Notes: generated by a model from the sequence alone, not told the origin. Shown: positions 19,439-29,268, counted from the first letter of the stretch. The stretch is DNA of 64,000 nucleotides from Pseudomonas rustica (GCF_018336155.1 NZ_JAGYHF010000005.1:372001-436000); one strand, 5' to 3'. Numbers and translations: made by a program.

Positions 19439-20722
19439 ATGCCGTTACGCGAAGAATGTCTGTGGGAAAAACTCACGCCGCAAAGGCCGGATAACACGGC
19501 GCTCAAGGGTGAAGTCAAAGTCGATGTCTGCGTGATCGGCGCCGGGTTTACCGGGTTGTCGGCGGCGCTGCATCTGTTGGAACAGGGCAAAAGCGTCTGC
19601 GTGCTGGAAGCGCATCGCGCTGGCCACGGCGGTTCCGGGCGCAACGTCGGATTGGTCAACGCCGGCATGTGGATTCCACCGGACGAGATCGAAGCCGGTT
19701 TCGGCGAAGCGGTCGGCAGTCAGCTCAATCGCATGCTCGGGGCCGCGCCCGCGCTGGTGTTCAGCCTTGTGGACAAGTACAACATCGATTGCCAGTTGCG
19801 CCGCGAAGGCACGCTGCACATGGCGCATAACGCCAAGGGCGAGGCCGATCTACGCAGTCGCGAGCAACAATGGAAACGTCGCGGCGCACCGGTCGAGCTA
19901 CTCACCGGCAAGGCCTGTGAACAGGCCACCGGGACGCAAAAAATCGCCGCCGCGTTGCTCGATCGTCGCGCCGGCACGCTCAATCCGATGGCTTATGTCA
20001 CCGGGCTGGCGAACGCGGTGCTCGGCCTCGGCGGGCAGATGTTCGACCATTCACCGGTCACTCGACTCGAGCGTCAGGGCGCGAAATGGTCGGTGCAAAC
20101 AGAGCACGGTTCGGTGCTCGCCGAACAAGTGGTCATCGCCTCCAACGCCTACACCGAGGGCGACTGGACGGAACTCAAACGCAATTTCTTCCCCGGTTAT
20201 TACTATCAGGTCGCTTCGGTGCCGCTGACCGAAGACGCTGCGCAGGAGATTCTTCCGGGTGGGCAAGGCTCGTGGGATACCCGCCAGGTGTTGAGCAGCA
20301 TCCGCCGCGATAAAGAAGGGCGGTTATTGCTCGGCAGCCTTGGCAACGGTAATCAAAAACCGGCCTGGTTTCTCAAGGCCTGGGCCGACCGGGTGCAGCA
20401 GCATTACTTCCCGCAATTGAAACCCGTCGAATGGGAATGCACCTGGACCGGGCGCATCGCGTTTACGCCCGATCACCTGATGCGTCTGTTCGAACCGGCA
20501 CCGGGGCTGGTCGCTGTCACGGGCTATAACGGCCGTGGCGTCACCACTGGCACGGTGGTCGGCAAAGCCTTCGCCGATTACTTGTGCAACGGCAATGCCG
20601 AGGCCCTGCCAATTCCCTTTGCACCGATGCAGCCCTTGGCGGGCGTGGGCTTGCGCAGTTGCCTGTACGAGGCCGGGTTCTCGCTGTATCACGCGGGCCA
20701 GTGCCTGCGCATCGTGATTTGA
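19439..20722 (+). CDS. amaA: L-pipecolate oxidase (FAD-dependent)
   Basis: A 427-residue FAD-dependent amine oxidoreductase of the DAO family. The dinucleotide-binding motif GAGFTGLSAA begins at residue 34, followed by an FAD contact region (GGSGRNVGLVNAG). A late GRGVTTGT segment is typical of the fold. With AmaB it converts L-pipecolate to piperideine-6-carboxylate and then to aminoadipate. The start ATG follows TTGGAGTC. Order LysR / amaB / amaA matches P. putida. Confidence 0.93.
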   Translation: MPLREECLWEKLTPQRPDNTALKGEVKVDVCVIGAGFTGLSAALHLLEQGKSVCVLEAHRAGHGGSGRNVGLVNAGMWIPPDEIEAGFGEAVGSQLNRMLGAAPALVFSLVDKYNIDCQLRREGTLHMAHNAKGEADLRSREQQWKRRGAPVELLTGKACEQATGTQKIAAALLDRRAGTLNPMAYVTGLANAVLGLGGQMFDHSPVTRLERQGAKWSVQTEHGSVLAEQVVIASNAYTEGDWTELKRNFFPGYYYQVASVPLTEDAAQEILPGGQGSWDTRQVLSSIRRDKEGRLLLGSLGNGNQKPAWFLKAWADRVQQHYFPQLKPVEWECTWTGRIAFTPDHLMRLFEPAPGLVAVTGYNGRGVTTGTVVGKAFADYLCNGNAEALPIPFAPMQPLAGVGLRSCLYEAGFSLYHAGQCLRIVI

Positions 20723-20767
20723 GTGTTGAATTATGTTGCCGGAAGCGGCGCTTTTCGATGCAGCGAC

Positions 20768-20815
20768 TAGCCTGTAATGGTGCGGGTTGTAGCAGTCCCG
20801 CACCAGCAGTGTGCA
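20768..20815. promoter_or_regulatory. Candidate tandem NtrC-like enhancer of the liv operon
   Basis: Two 17-mers, 20768-20784 (TAGCCTGTAATGGTGCG) and 20799-20815 (CGCACCAGCAGTGTGCA), each match about 12 of 17 positions of TGCACYAWWWTRGTGCA. Their centres are 31 bases apart. The inner halves form a perfect 9-bp palindrome TGGTGCGGG / CCCGCACCA. It is about 230-270 bases before the start site expected from the sigma-54 promoter. Confidence 0.45.
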
Positions 20816-21013
20816 GTTCGGTGACGCGGGCTGTTACAGGCTGGTTGCACGTCGTTTGGTGCCGCGGTTGCAATGATGGCGCATGCGGGTTGCGCCTGAA
20901 AAAATAAATGGTTTCACCTTCCGCGGTTTAGACGGTTGCACGCCCAATGAAAATGGGAACGAAACAGTCGAAATAACAAGAAAGCAGCGACTTTTTGAAG
21001 AATAAAAAACCGA

Positions 21014-21029
21014 TGGCACGGCCCTTGCT
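21014..21029 (+). promoter_or_regulatory. Sigma-54 (-24/-12) promoter of the liv operon
   Basis: TGGCACGGCCCTTGCT is a full match to TGGCACGNNNNTTGCW with GG and GC separated by exactly 10 bases. It lies 62 bases before the livK start codon in a 368-base gene-free region. Confidence 0.85.
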
Positions 21030-21090
21030 CTGCGCATTCAGTGAAGTGAAGTCGCAGTGCCAACTAAAAAAAACCTTGGAGCACCACCTC

Positions 21091-22224
21091 ATGTCCCAGA
21101 CGTTTTACAAGAAAGGCTTTCTGGCCCTCGCAGTGGCTACTGCGTTGGGTGTTTCTGCGTTTGCTCAGGCTGATATCAAAATCGGTGTAGCGGGTCCAAT
21201 GACGGGCGCCAACGCGGCATTTGGCGAGCAGTACATGAAGGGTGCACAAGCGGCGGCCGATTCGGTCAACGCGGCAGGTGGCGTCAACGGGGAAAAAATC
21301 GTTCTGGTCAAAGGCGATGACGCCTGCGAACCGAAACAAGCGGTAACGGTCGCCAAGGATCTGGTCAATCAGAAAGTCGCTGGCGTGGTCGGCCACTTCT
21401 GCTCGTCTTCCACCATTCCAGCCTCGGAAATCTACGACGAAGCCGGCGTAATCGCGATCACCCCGGGTTCCACCAACCCGCAAGTGACCGAGCGCGGCCT
21501 CAGCGCCATGTTCCGTATGTGCGGGCGTGACGACCAGCAAGGTATCGTTGCCGGCGACTACATTGTCGACGTGCTCAAGGGTAAAAAAGTCGTTGTGTTG
21601 CACGACAAAGACACCTACGGCCAAGGCCTGGCGGATGCCACCAAGGCCCAACTGGTCAAGCGTGGCGTGACGCCAGTGTTGTATGAAGGCCTGACCCGTG
21701 GCGAAAAAGACTTCAGCACCATCGTCACCAAAATCCGTGGCGCTGGCGCCGATGTCGTCTACTTCGGTGGTCTGCACCCGGAAGCCGGTCCGCTGGTTCG
21801 TCAACTGCGTGAGCAAGGCCTGAAAGACGTCAAGTTCATGTCCGATGACGGCATTGTGACCGATGAACTGGTAACCACCGCGGGTGGCCCGCAATTCGTG
21901 GATGGTGTGCTGATGACCTTCGGTGCCGACCCACGCATGCTGCCAGAGAGCAAGGCAGTGGTAGACGCGTTCCGCAAGGCCGGCACCGAGCCTGAGGGCT
22001 ACACCCTGTACGCCTACGCTTCGGTACAAACCCTGGCCGCAGCGTTCAACGGCGCCAAGTCCAACAAGGGCGAAGAAGCGGCTGCCTGGCTGAAGAAAAA
22101 CCCGGTGAAAACCGTCATGGGCGAAAAAGCCTGGGACTCGAAGGGCGACCTGAAAGTCTCCGACTACGTGGTTTACCAGTGGGACAAGGACGGCAAATAT
22201 CACCAGCTGGAAAAACAGAAGTAA
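21091..22224 (+). CDS. livK: Branched-chain amino-acid ABC transporter, periplasmic binding protein
   Basis: A 377-residue periplasmic solute-binding protein of the Leu/Ile/Val family. The signal peptide ends ...SAFAQA before DIKIGVAGPMTG, followed by two Rossmann-like lobes. The cysteine pair (DDACEP ... GHFCSSS) typical of LivK/BraC is present. The ATG has GGAG upstream. It is the first gene of livKHMGF. The system is probably the second Pseudomonas BCAA-type transporter rather than braCDEFG itself, so the exact substrate is open. Confidence 0.93.
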   Translation: MSQTFYKKGFLALAVATALGVSAFAQADIKIGVAGPMTGANAAFGEQYMKGAQAAADSVNAAGGVNGEKIVLVKGDDACEPKQAVTVAKDLVNQKVAGVVGHFCSSSTIPASEIYDEAGVIAITPGSTNPQVTERGLSAMFRMCGRDDQQGIVAGDYIVDVLKGKKVVVLHDKDTYGQGLADATKAQLVKRGVTPVLYEGLTRGEKDFSTIVTKIRGAGADVVYFGGLHPEAGPLVRQLREQGLKDVKFMSDDGIVTDELVTTAGGPQFVDGVLMTFGADPRMLPESKAVVDAFRKAGTEPEGYTLYAYASVQTLAAAFNGAKSNKGEEAAAWLKKNPVKTVMGEKAWDSKGDLKVSDYVVYQWDKDGKYHQLEKQK

Positions 22225-22256
22225 GGGCTGACGCGATTAGCTGAACGCCACAAACC

Positions 22257-22350
22257 CCTGTGGGAGCGGGCTTGCTCGCGAATGCGGGGTGTCAGTCACC
22301 ATCAACGGTAGCTGATACACCGCATTCGCGAGCAAGCCCGCTCCCACAGG
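22257..22350. repeat. REP palindrome pair, family B, between livK and livH
   Basis: Arms CCTGTGGGAGCGGGCTTGCT and the complement, separated by a spacer of about 40 bases. Its place after the binding-protein gene fits the usual differential expression within ABC operons. Confidence 0.88.
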
Positions 22351-22464
22351 AGGTGGTGGCGATAGGCTGATCGTGGCTGACATTGCTCCGACGTAAATCT
22401 GTATTTTCCCTAGAAGAGCCGCACGTCCACAGGCGTGCAGGTTCTCACTGCGTGAGATTGCGTT

Positions 22465-23379
<915 letters not shown>

Positions 23380-23382
23380 GCG

Positions 23383-24684
23383 ATGTCTTCAACCACCCAA
23401 AAAACCATCGATATCAAAAAAAGTCTGGTTGAGGCGATTCTTGCCGGCCTGATTGCCCTGATCGTATTTGGCCCGATTGTCGGCGTTGTGCTGGAGGGTT
23501 ACAGCTTCAACCTCGAACCAACCCGCGTGGCGTGGCTGATCGGCATTGTCATGATTGGCCGCTTTGTCATTAGCCTGTTCCTGCAAACGCCCAAGGGCCT
23601 GAAGATTCTCGACGGATTCGAGAGCACCGGTTCCGGTGTGCATGTGCTGCCCGCCGATCACAAATCGAGCCTGCGCTGGATCATCCCGTTGCTGATTGTG
23701 CTGGCCGTCATCGTGCCGTTTGTTTCCAACTCCTATTTGCTGGGCGTGGTCATCCTCGGGTTGATCTACGTGCTGCTGGGGTTGGGGCTGAACATCGTGG
23801 TCGGTCTGGCCGGTCTGCTCGACCTCGGTTACGTGGCGTTTTATGCCATCGGCGCCTACGGTCTGGCGCTCGGTTATCAGTACCTCGGTCTGGGCTTCTG
23901 GACGGTGCTGCCGCTGGCGGCGATCACCGCGGGCCTTGCCGGCTGCATCCTCGGTTTTCCGGTACTGCGCCTGCACGGCGACTATCTGGCGATCGTGACC
24001 CTGGGCTTCGGTGAAATCATTCGCCTGATCCTTAACAACTGGTTGTCGCTGACTGGCGGCCCGAACGGCATGCCGGCGCCACTGCCGACGTTCTTCGGTC
24101 TGGAGTTCGGCAAACGGGCGAAGGATGGCGGGGTGCCGTTCCATGAGTTCTTCGGCATCGCCTACAACCCGGACGTGAAGTACTACTTCATCTACGCGGT
24201 GTTGTTCCTCGTGGTATTGGCTGTGCTGTACATCAAACACCGTTTGGTGAAGATGCCGGTCGGCCGTGCCTGGGAAGCCTTGCGTGAAGACGAAATCGCC
24301 TGCCGTTCGATGGGCCTCAACCACGTGCTGGTCAAGCTTTCCGCGTTCACCATTGGCGCGTCGACGGCAGGTCTGGCCGGTGTGTTTTTCGCCACCTATC
24401 AAGGTTTCGTTAACCCGACCTCGTTCACTTTCTTCGAATCGGCACTGATCCTGGCCATCGTCGTCCTCGGCGGCATGGGCTCGACCATCGGCGTAGTGAT
24501 TGCAGCCTTCGTACTCACCGTCGCCCCGGAACTGCTGCGCGGCTTCGCTGAATATCGCGTGCTGCTGTTCGGCATCCTGATGGTGTTGATGATGATCTGG
24601 CGACCACGCGGGCTGATCCGCATCAGCCGTACCGGGGTCACTCCACGCAAAGGTGCCATTCACTATGAGAGGACTGCGCCATGA
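23383..24684 (+). CDS. livM: Branched-chain amino-acid ABC transporter permease LivM
   Basis: A 433-residue permease. An N-terminal extension of about 110 residues with extra hydrophobic helices precedes the core, as in other LivM/BraE proteins. The core has LGLGLNIVVGLAGLLDLGYV and FVLRPRGL-like end motifs. It starts three bases after livH and overlaps livG by four bases (ATGA). Confidence 0.95.
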   Translation: MSSTTQKTIDIKKSLVEAILAGLIALIVFGPIVGVVLEGYSFNLEPTRVAWLIGIVMIGRFVISLFLQTPKGLKILDGFESTGSGVHVLPADHKSSLRWIIPLLIVLAVIVPFVSNSYLLGVVILGLIYVLLGLGLNIVVGLAGLLDLGYVAFYAIGAYGLALGYQYLGLGFWTVLPLAAITAGLAGCILGFPVLRLHGDYLAIVTLGFGEIIRLILNNWLSLTGGPNGMPAPLPTFFGLEFGKRAKDGGVPFHEFFGIAYNPDVKYYFIYAVLFLVVLAVLYIKHRLVKMPVGRAWEALREDEIACRSMGLNHVLVKLSAFTIGASTAGLAGVFFATYQGFVNPTSFTFFESALILAIVVLGGMGSTIGVVIAAFVLTVAPELLRGFAEYRVLLFGILMVLMMIWRPRGLIRISRTGVTPRKGAIHYERTAP

Positions 24685-25553
24685 GTGAAGTCGTACTCTC
24701 TGTTGAAAAACTGATGATGCATTTCGGTGGCATCAAGGCCTTGAGCGATGTCAGCCTGAAGGTCAAACGCAACTCGATCTTCGCCTTGATCGGCCCTAAC
24801 GGCGCTGGCAAAACCACGGTGTTCAACTGCCTGACCGGTTTCTACAAAGCCTCCGGCGGCAAGATCGAACTCAATGTGCGCGGCCAGCAGACCAACGTCA
24901 TCCAGTTGTTGGGCGAGTCGTTCAAAGCGTCGGATTTCGTTTCGCCGAAATCCTTCCTCAGTCGCATGTACTACAAGATGTTCGGTGGCACGCACCTGGT
25001 GAATCGTGCGGGGCTGGCGCGGACATTCCAGAACATTCGTCTGTTCAAGGAAATGTCGGTGCTGGAAAATCTGCTGGTGGCCCAACACATGTGGGTCAAC
25101 CGCAACATGCTCGCCGGGATCCTCAACACCAAGGGCTACCGCAAGGCTGAAAGCGACGCACTGGATGTTGCGTTCTACTGGCTGGAAGTGGTCGATCTGG
25201 TTGACTGTGCCAACCGTCTCGCCGGTGAACTTTCCTACGGTCAGCAACGCCGTCTGGAGATTGCCCGGGCCATGTGCACGCGGCCGCAGATCATCTGCCT
25301 CGACGAACCGGCCGCCGGCCTCAACCCACAGGAAACCGAAGCGCTGAGCGCGATGATCCGGCTGCTGCGCGACGAGCACGATCTGACCGTGGTGCTGATC
25401 GAACACGACATGGGCATGGTAATGAGTATTTCTGACCACATCGTGGTGCTGGATCACGGCATCGTCATCGCCGAAGGCGGGCCTGAAGCGATTCGAAATG
25501 ATCCGAAAGTGATTGCGGCGTATCTCGGCGCTGACGAAGAGGAACTGGTATGA
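24681..25553 (+). CDS. livG: Branched-chain amino-acid ABC transporter ATPase LivG
   Basis: A 290-residue cytoplasmic ATPase: Walker A GPNGAGKTT (38-46), signature LSYGQQRRLEIARA and Walker B ICLDEPAAGLNP. The long insertion after Walker A is typical of LivG. ATGA overlaps on both sides show translational coupling with livM and livF. Confidence 0.96.
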   Translation: MSEVVLSVEKLMMHFGGIKALSDVSLKVKRNSIFALIGPNGAGKTTVFNCLTGFYKASGGKIELNVRGQQTNVIQLLGESFKASDFVSPKSFLSRMYYKMFGGTHLVNRAGLARTFQNIRLFKEMSVLENLLVAQHMWVNRNMLAGILNTKGYRKAESDALDVAFYWLEVVDLVDCANRLAGELSYGQQRRLEIARAMCTRPQIICLDEPAAGLNPQETEALSAMIRLLRDEHDLTVVLIEHDMGMVMSISDHIVVLDHGIVIAEGGPEAIRNDPKVIAAYLGADEEELV

Positions 25554-26266
25554 CGCAACCGATCCTCGAACTCAAAAACCTCGACGTGTTCTACGGACCG
25601 ATCCAGGCGCTCAAAGGTGTTTCGCTGCAGATCAACGAGGGGGAAACCGTCAGCCTGATCGGCTCTAACGGTGCCGGCAAGTCGACATTGTTGATGTCGA
25701 TTTTCGGCCAGCCAAGGGCAGCTGGCGGGCAGATCATTTATCAAGGCGTCGACATCACCCAGAAGTCCTCGCACTACATCGCTTCCAATGGCATCGCGCA
25801 GTCGCCGGAAGGACGGCGGGTGTTCCCCGACATGACCGTCGAGGAAAACCTGTTGATGGGCACCATCCCGATTGGCGACAAGTACGCTAAAGAGGACATG
25901 CAGCGCATGTTCGCGCTGTTCCCGCGACTGGAAGAGCGGCGGACGCAGCGGGCGATGACCATGTCCGGTGGTGAGCAACAGATGCTCGCGATTGCCCGGG
26001 CGTTGATGAGCCGGCCGAAATTGTTGCTGCTCGATGAACCGAGCCTGGGCCTCGCGCCGATCGTGGTGAAGCAGATTTTTGCGACCCTGCGGGAGTTGGC
26101 GAAAACCGGGATGACGATTTTCCTGGTCGAGCAGAACGCCAACCATGCGCTGAAGCTGTCGGATCGGGCGTATGTGATGGTTAACGGCGAGATTCGCCTG
26201 ACCGGTACCGGCAAAGAGTTGCTGGTGAATGAGGAGGTGCGTAACGCCTATCTGGGCGGGCACTGA
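25550..26266 (+). CDS. livF: Branched-chain amino-acid ABC transporter ATPase LivF
   Basis: A 238-residue ATPase: Walker A GSNGAGKST (38-46), signature MSGGEQQMLAIARAL, Walker B LLLDEPSLGLAP. Last gene of the operon; a GC-rich hairpin follows. Confidence 0.96.
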   Translation: MTQPILELKNLDVFYGPIQALKGVSLQINEGETVSLIGSNGAGKSTLLMSIFGQPRAAGGQIIYQGVDITQKSSHYIASNGIAQSPEGRRVFPDMTVEENLLMGTIPIGDKYAKEDMQRMFALFPRLEERRTQRAMTMSGGEQQMLAIARALMSRPKLLLLDEPSLGLAPIVVKQIFATLRELAKTGMTIFLVEQNANHALKLSDRAYVMVNGEIRLTGTGKELLVNEEVRNAYLGGH

Positions 26267-26285
26267 TTCTTCGCACGTTATACAC

Positions 26286-26317
26286 AGCCCCGGCGACGCA
26301 AGTCCCGGGGCTTCTTA
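26286..26317 (+). terminator. Probable liv operon terminator
   Basis: Eight-base-pair stem AGCCCCGG / CCGGGGCT with an eleven-base loop and a weak T tract (TTCTT). Confidence 0.6.
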
Positions 26318-26331
26318 TTACCCACAATTCC

Positions 26332-26412
26332 CTGTAGGAGCTGCCGCAGGCTGCGATCTTTTGATCTTGAAAAACAACATCAAAAGATCGCAGCCTGCGG
26401 CAGCTCCTACAG
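26332..26412. repeat. REP palindrome pair, family A
   Basis: Perfectly complementary arms CTGTAGGAGCTGCCGCAGG and complement around a short A-rich spacer. Confidence 0.9.
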
Positions 26413-26999
26413 GGAAAACGATTGCTCCGTCAAATTGTGGAAAACAAATCCGGCAAGCTACCAAAGCGCGACATAAAGACGCTGCAAATGGCTGTTTTTC
26501 CACAGTTTTGACTTGTCCCCGTTTGCTGTGGAGCTGGCTGTGAATAACGTGGGTGTATCTGGCTGCAGGCCTTGTAAGCCGTGGCTTGCAAAGGTGTGGT
26601 TGTTTTTTGATCAGACGCTTTTGCCTGAGCGAGAGGCGCCAATGTCAACCTTTTTATAAGGCTGCTAACGCAGTCGATATGCAGTGCCCCTGGCTGTGGA
26701 TAAGTCTGTGATTAAACTCTGGAAAGACCTCGCTAAGCACCGTAATTGCTGGCCTCGCGCAATCACTGTGTTGACCGCTTGGTCGTGCAAAATGCCCTGT
26801 CCCGCACATCTGCCGCTTCAGGGTCAAGCAAAAAACTTTCTGTTTCCCCCGCAAAGCCTTGTGCGGCGCGGCTTTGCGCGTTTCCACTTGCCCCCGGAAA
26901 CTGTGGAAGGGACTGTGGATAACATGCGCGCACATGGCTACAGGCCACGCCCTGTATGGCGTTCCTACGGTTGATCATTTTTTGAGCTGAATCCGTCCG
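26413..26999. other. Gene-free stretch between two REP elements
   Basis: About 590 bases with only short, low-quality ORFs and no convincing ribosome-binding sites. Apart from most of the DnaA-box-like motifs, it holds a GC-rich imperfect palindrome near 26845-26880 (GCAAAGCC...GGCTTTGC). No RNA gene was recognised. Confidence 0.6.
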
Positions 27000-27087
27000 T
27001 GTAGGAGCTGCCGAAGGCTGCGATCTTTTGATTCTGGTTTTGAAGATCCAAAGATCGCAGCCTCGTTGCACTCGTCAGCTCCTACAC
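27000..27087. repeat. REP palindrome pair, family A (variant right arm)
   Basis: Arms TGTAGGAGCTGCCGAAGG and the opposite GTCAGCTCCTACAC; the right arm has the CTCGTTGCACTCG variant seen also near 11.42 kb. Confidence 0.85.
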
Positions 27088-27183
27088 ATGGGTGGGTGTT
27101 GCCCGTGAGTGCAGGGCCGGGCATGCTGCTGGCTGATTTTCTATTCCAAGGGCTGCTCCGGTGGCCGAAGCAAGGAGAACACG

Positions 27184-27948
27184 ATGTCCAACACCCTGTT
27201 TATCACCGGCGCGACGTCCGGTTTTGGTGAAGCCTGCGCCCGCCGTTTTGCCGAGGCTGGCTGGAAACTGGTGCTGACCGGTCGTCGTGAAGAACGCCTC
27301 AATGCGCTGTGCGCAGAATTGTCGAAGCAGACCGAAGTACACGGACTGGTGCTCGATGTGCGTGATCGCAAGGCGATGGAAGAGGCGATCGCCAATCTCC
27401 CGCCATCGTTCGCCAAGCTGCGTGGCCTGATCAACAACGCCGGTCTGGCGCTGGGCGTTGATCCTGCGCCGAAGTGCGATCTGGACGATTGGGACACCAT
27501 GGTCGACACCAACGTCAAAGGCCTGATGTACGCCACGCGTTTGCTGCTGCCGCGTTTGATCGCCCATGGCCGTGGCGCCGGCATCGTCAACCTCGGCTCC
27601 ATCGCCGGCAACTACCCGTACCCGGGCAGCCATATCTACGGCGCGACCAAGGCGTTCGTTAAGCAGTTTTCGTTGAACCTGCGTTGCGACTTGCAGGGCA
27701 CCGGCGTGCGCGTCAGCAACATCGAGCCGGGTCTGTGCGAGAGCGAGTTCTCGCTGGTGCGTTTTGCCGGCGATCAGGAGCGTTACAACGCGACTTACGC
27801 CGGTGCCGAGCCGATCCAGCCGCAGGACATTGCCGAGACGATTTTCTGGGTGATGAATGCGCCGGCGCACATCAACATCAACAGCCTGGAGTTGATGCCG
27901 GTGAGCCAGACCTGGGCTGGCTTTGCGATTGAGCGTAACAAGGCCTGA
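27184..27948 (+). CDS. Short-chain dehydrogenase/reductase, YdfG-like
   Basis: A 254-residue classical SDR. The cofactor motif TGATSGFG is at 8-15, NNAG at 84-87, and catalytic Ser139, Tyr152 and Lys156 (YGATK) are present. It is closest to YdfG/3-hydroxy acid dehydrogenases that act on serine, 3-hydroxypropionate or malonic semialdehyde with NADP. The ATG follows AAGGAGA. Cytoplasmic and apparently monocistronic. Confidence 0.9.
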   Translation: MSNTLFITGATSGFGEACARRFAEAGWKLVLTGRREERLNALCAELSKQTEVHGLVLDVRDRKAMEEAIANLPPSFAKLRGLINNAGLALGVDPAPKCDLDDWDTMVDTNVKGLMYATRLLLPRLIAHGRGAGIVNLGSIAGNYPYPGSHIYGATKAFVKQFSLNLRCDLQGTGVRVSNIEPGLCESEFSLVRFAGDQERYNATYAGAEPIQPQDIAETIFWVMNAPAHININSLELMPVSQTWAGFAIERNKA

Positions 27949-27963
27949 CACCGCGTTATCGTT

Positions 27964-28031
27964 CTTCGCGAGCAAGCCCGCTCCCACATTTTGAAATGTA
28001 TTTCCCTGTGGGAGCGGGCTTGCTCGCGAAG
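27964..28031. repeat. REP palindrome pair, family B, outward orientation
   Basis: Arms CTTCGCGAGCAAGCCCGCTC and complement, only about 18 bases apart, reading in the reverse order to the copy at 8.3 kb. Confidence 0.87.
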
Positions 28032-28125
28032 AGGCCAGAACAGGCAGTACAAGGCTTTGAGGTAAACTCCCCTCGCAACAACCCAACCGCACCCCGCGGT
28101 TTTCAAGGTTTTTCGAGGAGTCAAA

Positions 28126-29031
28126 GTGAGTAACCGAGGTGAGCAGTCGCTGCTCAAACAATCGACCATTCTGATGTTCGCCGTGGCGATCGCCGGGATC
28201 GTCACCGGTTTTGTTTCTGGTTCACAATCCATCCTTTTTGATGGTTTTTTCTCGCTGATCGCCACCTTCATCAAAGTCCTGATGCTGATCACCGCCAAGT
28301 TGATCGCCAAGGAAAGCAATCACCGCTTCCAGTTCGGTTTCTGGCATCTGGAGCCGATGGTGCTGCTGATCGAAGGCAGTTTCCTGCTGCTGATCGCGAT
28401 CTATGCGTTTCTCAACGGTGTGTTTGGCATCATCAACGGTGGTCGTGAGATCGAGTTGGGGCTGGTGATCATTTATGCCGCGGTGTTTACCGTGGTCGAG
28501 TTCGCCTATTTCTTCTACGTCCGACACCGTAACCGCAAGCTCAAATCGACCCTGATCCAGTTCGACAACATCAGCTGGCTGGTGGACGCGATGCTGTCTG
28601 TGGGCCTGTTGATCAGTTTCCTCGCGGCGCTGCTGCTCAAGTCCCAGGGTTATGGGCAGTGGGCGGTGTATGTCGACCCGCTGATCCTGATCGTGCTGGC
28701 GCTGACCATGTTGCCGCCGGCGTTCAAGATACTGGGGCCGGCGTTACGCGATGTATTGGGGATAGCGCCGGACACGCTGGATGATCAGGTGCGTCAGGTG
28801 ATGGAAGAGGCGAAGGCTGAGCATGGTTTCGACGATTACGTGTCGTACGTGCAGAAGCACGGACGGGCGCGGTTTATCGAGATTCATGTGGTGTTGCCGG
28901 CGGACTATGCACTGAGCCATGTCGGGCAATTGGATGCATTGCGCGAGGAGATTTCGGCGAAGCTGGGCAAGCCGGATGCGGCGCGGTGGCTGACTATCAG
29001 CTTTACCGGCGACAAGAAGTGGATTGCCTGA
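28126..29031 (+). CDS. Cation diffusion facilitator (CDF) family transporter
   Basis: A 301-residue inner-membrane protein with about six helices and a C-terminal cytoplasmic domain (from about 210). The TM2 and TM5 metal-site regions read SQSILFDGFFSLIAT and NISWLVDAMLSV. The usual HxxxD/DxxxD pattern is present as D-x-x-x-S and D-x-x-x-S, so metal preference is unclear. The GTG start has CGAGGAG upstream. It likely exports a divalent cation in exchange for protons. Confidence 0.88.
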   Translation: MSNRGEQSLLKQSTILMFAVAIAGIVTGFVSGSQSILFDGFFSLIATFIKVLMLITAKLIAKESNHRFQFGFWHLEPMVLLIEGSFLLLIAIYAFLNGVFGIINGGREIELGLVIIYAAVFTVVEFAYFFYVRHRNRKLKSTLIQFDNISWLVDAMLSVGLLISFLAALLLKSQGYGQWAVYVDPLILIVLALTMLPPAFKILGPALRDVLGIAPDTLDDQVRQVMEEAKAEHGFDDYVSYVQKHGRARFIEIHVVLPADYALSHVGQLDALREEISAKLGKPDAARWLTISFTGDKKWIA

Positions 29032-29062
29032 TGTAACCCTGACTACTGTTGAGAACAGATTT

Positions 29063-29152
29063 GTGGTGCAGGGGATTTAGGTAGAGAAGGGATTTACTGT
29101 AGAGAAGGGATTTATTGTGGCTAGGGGATTTATTGTGGCGAGGGGATTTATC
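29063..29152 (+). repeat. Five tandem 18-bp units
   Basis: Units start at 29063, 29081, 29099, 29117 and 29135 and share GGGATTTA, for example GTGGTGCAGGGGATTTAG and GTGGCGAGGGGATTTATC. The last unit is also the first 18 bases of the adjacent REP-type palindrome, so the array looks like an expansion of the arm of that element. Confidence 0.85.
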
Positions 29153-29228
29153 CCCGTTGGGGCGCGAAGCGGCCCTGAAAAGAGCGGGGCCGCTGCGCAG
29201 CCCAACGGGGATAAATCCCCTCGCCACA
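29134..29228. repeat. REP-type palindrome, family D
   Basis: Inverted arms TGTGGCGAGGGGATTTATCC and complement, with a GC-rich centre that contains a second inverted pair (GCGGCCCTG / CGGGGCCGC-like). Confidence 0.88.
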
Positions 29229-29268
29229 GTAGATCTCCTCAGCACATTGAATCTCATTTGCCATGAGA

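Larger units (their letters stand above)
26278..26922. promoter_or_regulatory. Cluster of DnaA-box-like 9-mers in a gene-free stretch
   Basis: Four exact matches to TTATNCACA: 26278-26286 (TTATACACA, + strand), 26539-26547, 26695-26703 and 26914-26922 (minus-strand boxes; on the + strand TGTGAATAA, TGTGGATAA and TGTGGATAA). Near matches TGTGGAAAA occur at 26436 (+) and 26496 (reverse), and TGTGGAAGG at 26902. They lie in a 917-base interval between livF and the SDR gene that shows no convincing ORF. Confidence 0.5.

Noticed and set aside
20846..20863. TGCACGTCGTTTGGTGCC as an NtrC site for liv
   Set aside because: The half-sites are one base too far apart, and the 20768-20815 pair fits better.
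23389..24663. 424-codon ORF opposite livM
   Set aside because: Shadow of a membrane-protein gene; Gln/His/Asp-rich without domain pattern.
26654..27071. Several 90-100-codon ORFs in the gene-free stretch between livF and the SDR gene
   Set aside because: They overlap each other and the REP elements, lack ribosome-binding sites and have no protein-like pattern.
29063..29152. Tandem 18-mers considered as iterons or a CRISPR-like array
   Set aside because: Units are directly adjacent without spacers, no replication gene is near, and they share sequence with the neighbouring palindrome.
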